A DNA stretch of 17,658 nt from JBGRQB01 sp041725875 (GTDB lineage: Bacteria; Bacteroidota; Ignavibacteria; Ignavibacteriales; Melioribacteraceae). Below the pieces are notes generated by a model. The model searched no databases. It was not told where the DNA came from and saw only the letters and a program-made list of their open reading frames with translations. Where the stretch lies: positions 1-17,658 of the forward strand of contig JBGRQB010000082.1 in assembly GCA_041725875.1 (NCBI GenBank). The letters run 5' to 3'. Every line of letters starts with the position of its first letter. Positions within the stretch are counted from its first letter, which is position 1. Shown piece after piece: positions 15,872-17,658 of this stretch. The translations under genes were made by a program, and so were the position numbers.

Positions 15872-16999
15872 ATGGCTAAACGTGATTATTATGAAATATT
15901 AGGCGTGTCAAAAACCGCAAGTGACGAAGAGCTGAAAAAATCTTACAGAAAACTTGCTATGCAGTATCATCCTGACAGAAATCCGGGTGATAAAGAAGCA
16001 GAAGAAAAATTTAAAGAAGCTGCCGAAGCTTACGAAGTTTTAAGCGATTCTCAAAAAAGAGCTAAATATGATCGTTTTGGTCATCAGGGAATGCGCGGCG
16101 GACAAGATTATCATAATTATTCTAATTTTGAAGATATTTTCTCCAATTTCTCCGATATCTTCGGAGGAGCTTTTGGCGGAGGCGGAGGTTCCATTTTTGA
16201 TGATTTCTTTGGCGGCGGAAGAGGTTCATCTCGTTCCAGACAAAGAGCACAGGGAACTCCGGGAAGTGACTTAAAAGTTACTCTTAATCTTACTCTTGAA
16301 GAAATTGCCAACGGTACTGCAAAAACAATAAAGCTTAAAAAATATAAAAAATGTACTTCCTGTAATGCAACCGGCGCAAAAGATGCTAATTCTTACCAGA
16401 CATGTCCTACTTGTCAGGGAGCCGGTGAAATTAAACAGGTATCTCGTTCATTATTCGGACAATTTGTAAATATTCAGCCTTGTAACCATTGTAACGGTTC
16501 GGGAAAAATTATTACTCAAAAATGTACCAGCTGTAAAGGTGAAGGACGCATTCAGGATGACTCCACTATTAAAATAAGTGTACCTGCAGGCGTTATGGAT
16601 AACAGCTATATGACAATGCGCGGTGAAGGACACGCAGGAAAAAATGGCGGTCAGCCGGGCGATATAATTGTCATTTTCAATGAAAAACCTCACGAATACT
16701 TTAGAAGAGATGGCGACAACATTGTTTACGATCTGTTTTTAAGCTATCCAGAAGCAGTTATGGGAACCGAAGTTGAAATTCCTACTTTGAGCGGCAGAGC
16801 AAAACTTAAAATTGAAAGTGGAACCCAGCCGGGCAAATATTTGAAAATGACAGGAAAAGGTATAAAACACCTTAATGGTCACGGAACAGGAGATCAGCTT
16901 GTTAAAATAGATATCCATATTCCGAAAAAAGTTAGTTCAAAAGAAAAAGAGATGCTTAAAGAATTGCAAAAACAGCCAAATATTCAGGTTCCTGATTAA
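15872..16999 (+). CDS. dnaJ: Chaperone DnaJ (type I J-protein)
   Basis: 375 residues, full length. The J domain (1-70) has H33-P-D35 that stimulates DnaK ATPase. The Gly/Phe-rich linker (about 85-120) is followed by a zinc domain with four CxxC pairs at C161/C164, C178/C181, C204/C207 and C218/C221, then the two C-terminal substrate-binding domains (VPAGVMDNSYMTMRGEGHAG and GTQPGKYLKMTGKGIKHLNG). In the first zinc motif the usual CxxCxGxG has Ala for the first Gly (CTSCNATG). The Cys residues are intact, so function should be preserved. It delivers substrates to DnaK. Confidence 0.97.
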   Translation: MAKRDYYEILGVSKTASDEELKKSYRKLAMQYHPDRNPGDKEAEEKFKEAAEAYEVLSDSQKRAKYDRFGHQGMRGGQDYHNYSNFEDIFSNFSDIFGGAFGGGGGSIFDDFFGGGRGSSRSRQRAQGTPGSDLKVTLNLTLEEIANGTAKTIKLKKYKKCTSCNATGAKDANSYQTCPTCQGAGEIKQVSRSLFGQFVNIQPCNHCNGSGKIITQKCTSCKGEGRIQDDSTIKISVPAGVMDNSYMTMRGEGHAGKNGGQPGDIIVIFNEKPHEYFRRDGDNIVYDLFLSYPEAVMGTEVEIPTLSGRAKLKIESGTQPGKYLKMTGKGIKHLNGHGTGDQLVKIDIHIPKKVSSKEKEMLKELQKQPNIQVPD

Positions 17000-17001
17000 A
17001 A

Positions 17002-17484
17002 ATGAAAAAATTGAAAGAGATACTGCGAGTTACAGCCCACGAAAAAAAAGTACTGATATTTTTATTGGTTACCGCAGTTGCTTCTTTTGGTATTCATCTT
17101 TACGACAATAATAATGAAGTTGAATATAAGGAATATGATTACAGTAAGACAGACACTGTTTTCAACCATTCAGAAACAGTGAATCCGCAGGAAAATGTTG
17201 AAAAAAATGTTGATTCTGAGCATGAACTTTTAGATCTTAGAGTTTCTGATAATAAATATAAGAATAATAAGAGTAAACTTTTAGCCGCGAAAAGCATCAA
17301 TATAAATACGGCTAACAAAAAGACTCTTATGAGTTTGCCAGGAATCGGATCAAAAACAGCTGATGCCATAATTTCTTACAGAGAAAAAAACGGATTTTTC
17401 GTTAAACTTTCTGATTTGAGAAAAGTAAAAGGTATTGGCTCTAAGAAGTTTAAAAAGATAGAAAAGTATATAAATTTAAAATAA
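17002..17484 (+). CDS. ComEA-like membrane-anchored helix-hairpin-helix protein
   Basis: 160 residues. A short basic N-terminus, one membrane helix (about residues 17-33), a polar linker (34-96), then a C-terminal double helix-hairpin-helix domain: SININTANKKTLMSLPGIG (98-116) with HhH1 LPGIGSKTADAII (112-124) and HhH2 VKGIGSKKFKKIEKYI (142-157). This is the ComEA layout, in which the domain binds double-stranded DNA, often during uptake. The linker is longer than the bare domain needs and contains no recognised motif. It starts 2 nt after the dnaJ stop codon, so it is probably transcribed with the chaperone genes. A role in DNA uptake is inferred from the family; general DNA binding is the safer statement. 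Confidence 0.85.
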   Translation: MKKLKEILRVTAHEKKVLIFLLVTAVASFGIHLYDNNNEVEYKEYDYSKTDTVFNHSETVNPQENVEKNVDSEHELLDLRVSDNKYKNNKSKLLAAKSININTANKKTLMSLPGIGSKTADAIISYREKNGFFVKLSDLRKVKGIGSKKFKKIEKYINLK

Positions 17485-17507
17485 ACGTCTTTTTACCCGG
17501 AGGAAAA

Positions 17508-17658
17508 ATGAAACAAAAATCAGAACCATGGTATGTTCACGCTGGTTTAAGCCTTGTAATTGTTGTTTTAGGTTATATTTTAATTCAGGTTGTTTTTGTA
17601 CAGCCAAAAGCCGAAATCGATTTGATTAATTACTATACCAATGAATCTCACTTGAGAA
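17508..17658 (+). CDS. Membrane-anchored protein of unknown function (3' end beyond window)
   Basis: Begins at ATG 17508 with the best ribosome site in the window (GGAGGA, 4 nt before the ATG) and stays open to the last base (50 codons visible). The protein starts with a short polar stretch (MKQKSEPWYVHAG) and a membrane helix (about residues 14-30, LSLVIVVLGYILIQVVF). A polar segment then begins (QPKAEIDLINYYTNESHLR). The topology suggests a signal anchor with most of the protein on the far side of the membrane. I do not recognise the family. It follows the ComEA-like gene by 23 nt and is probably in the same operon. Confidence 0.7.
   Translation, partial: MKQKSEPWYVHAGLSLVIVVLGYILIQVVFVQPKAEIDLINYYTNESHLR

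Overview
The window is AT-rich, densely coding chromosomal DNA from a Gram-negative-type bacterium: it encodes a TolC-type outer-membrane protein, a periplasmic adaptor and a lipobox lipoprotein. The best promoter has the Bacteroidota architecture (TTTG, 19 nt, TATATTTG) and one gene resembles the animal-type glutaminyl cyclases known from Bacteroidota. I infer a member of the Bacteroidota/Ignavibacteriota (FCB) group, possibly Ignavibacteria. This is inference and no marker gene settles it. There are no rRNA or tRNA genes, insertion sequences or CRISPR arrays that I can see, and no gene-free stretch reaches 300 bases (the longest is 1784-2021).

Layout. (1) 1-1783, minus strand: a BlaI/MecI-type repressor followed 1 nt later by a BlaR1-like M56 membrane protease, whose C-terminus runs off the window. 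Two matching dyads (TACGA-N6-TCGTA type) lie just upstream of the repressor. (2) 2022-6087, plus strand, divergent from that pair: periplasmic adaptor, MacB/FtsX-type ABC permease without an ATPase domain, and TolC-type outer-membrane factor, closed by a strong bidirectional terminator at 6091-6114. (3) 6152-10831, minus strand: SDR oxidoreductase, TatD nuclease, a lipoprotein resembling glutaminyl-peptide cyclotransferase (M28 fold), PrmA and dGTPase, in transcription order. (4) 10954-11949, minus strand: purM with its own candidate terminator and promoter. (5) 12159-14059, plus strand: TetR-type regulator overlapping a MATE exporter, with a well-formed promoter carrying a dyad in its spacer. 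(6) 14142-17658, plus strand: hrcA-grpE-dnaJ heat-shock genes, then a membrane-anchored ComEA-like helix-hairpin-helix protein and a partial membrane protein.

How the parts fit. Two export modules sit beside dedicated regulators: a tripartite pump beside a BlaI/M56 protease-sensor pair, and a MATE exporter with TetR. The chaperone genes form a stress operon with their own repressor, but dnaK and a recognisable CIRCE operator are absent from the window. The glutaminyl-cyclase-like lipoprotein and the TolC precursor, whose predicted cleavage leaves Gln at +1, together suggest that exported proteins here receive an N-terminal pyroglutamate. No wholly new system is evident. The most unusual points are the ATPase-less pump beside the M56/BlaI pair with its (Asp-Phe)6 tail, and the possible pyroglutamate link.
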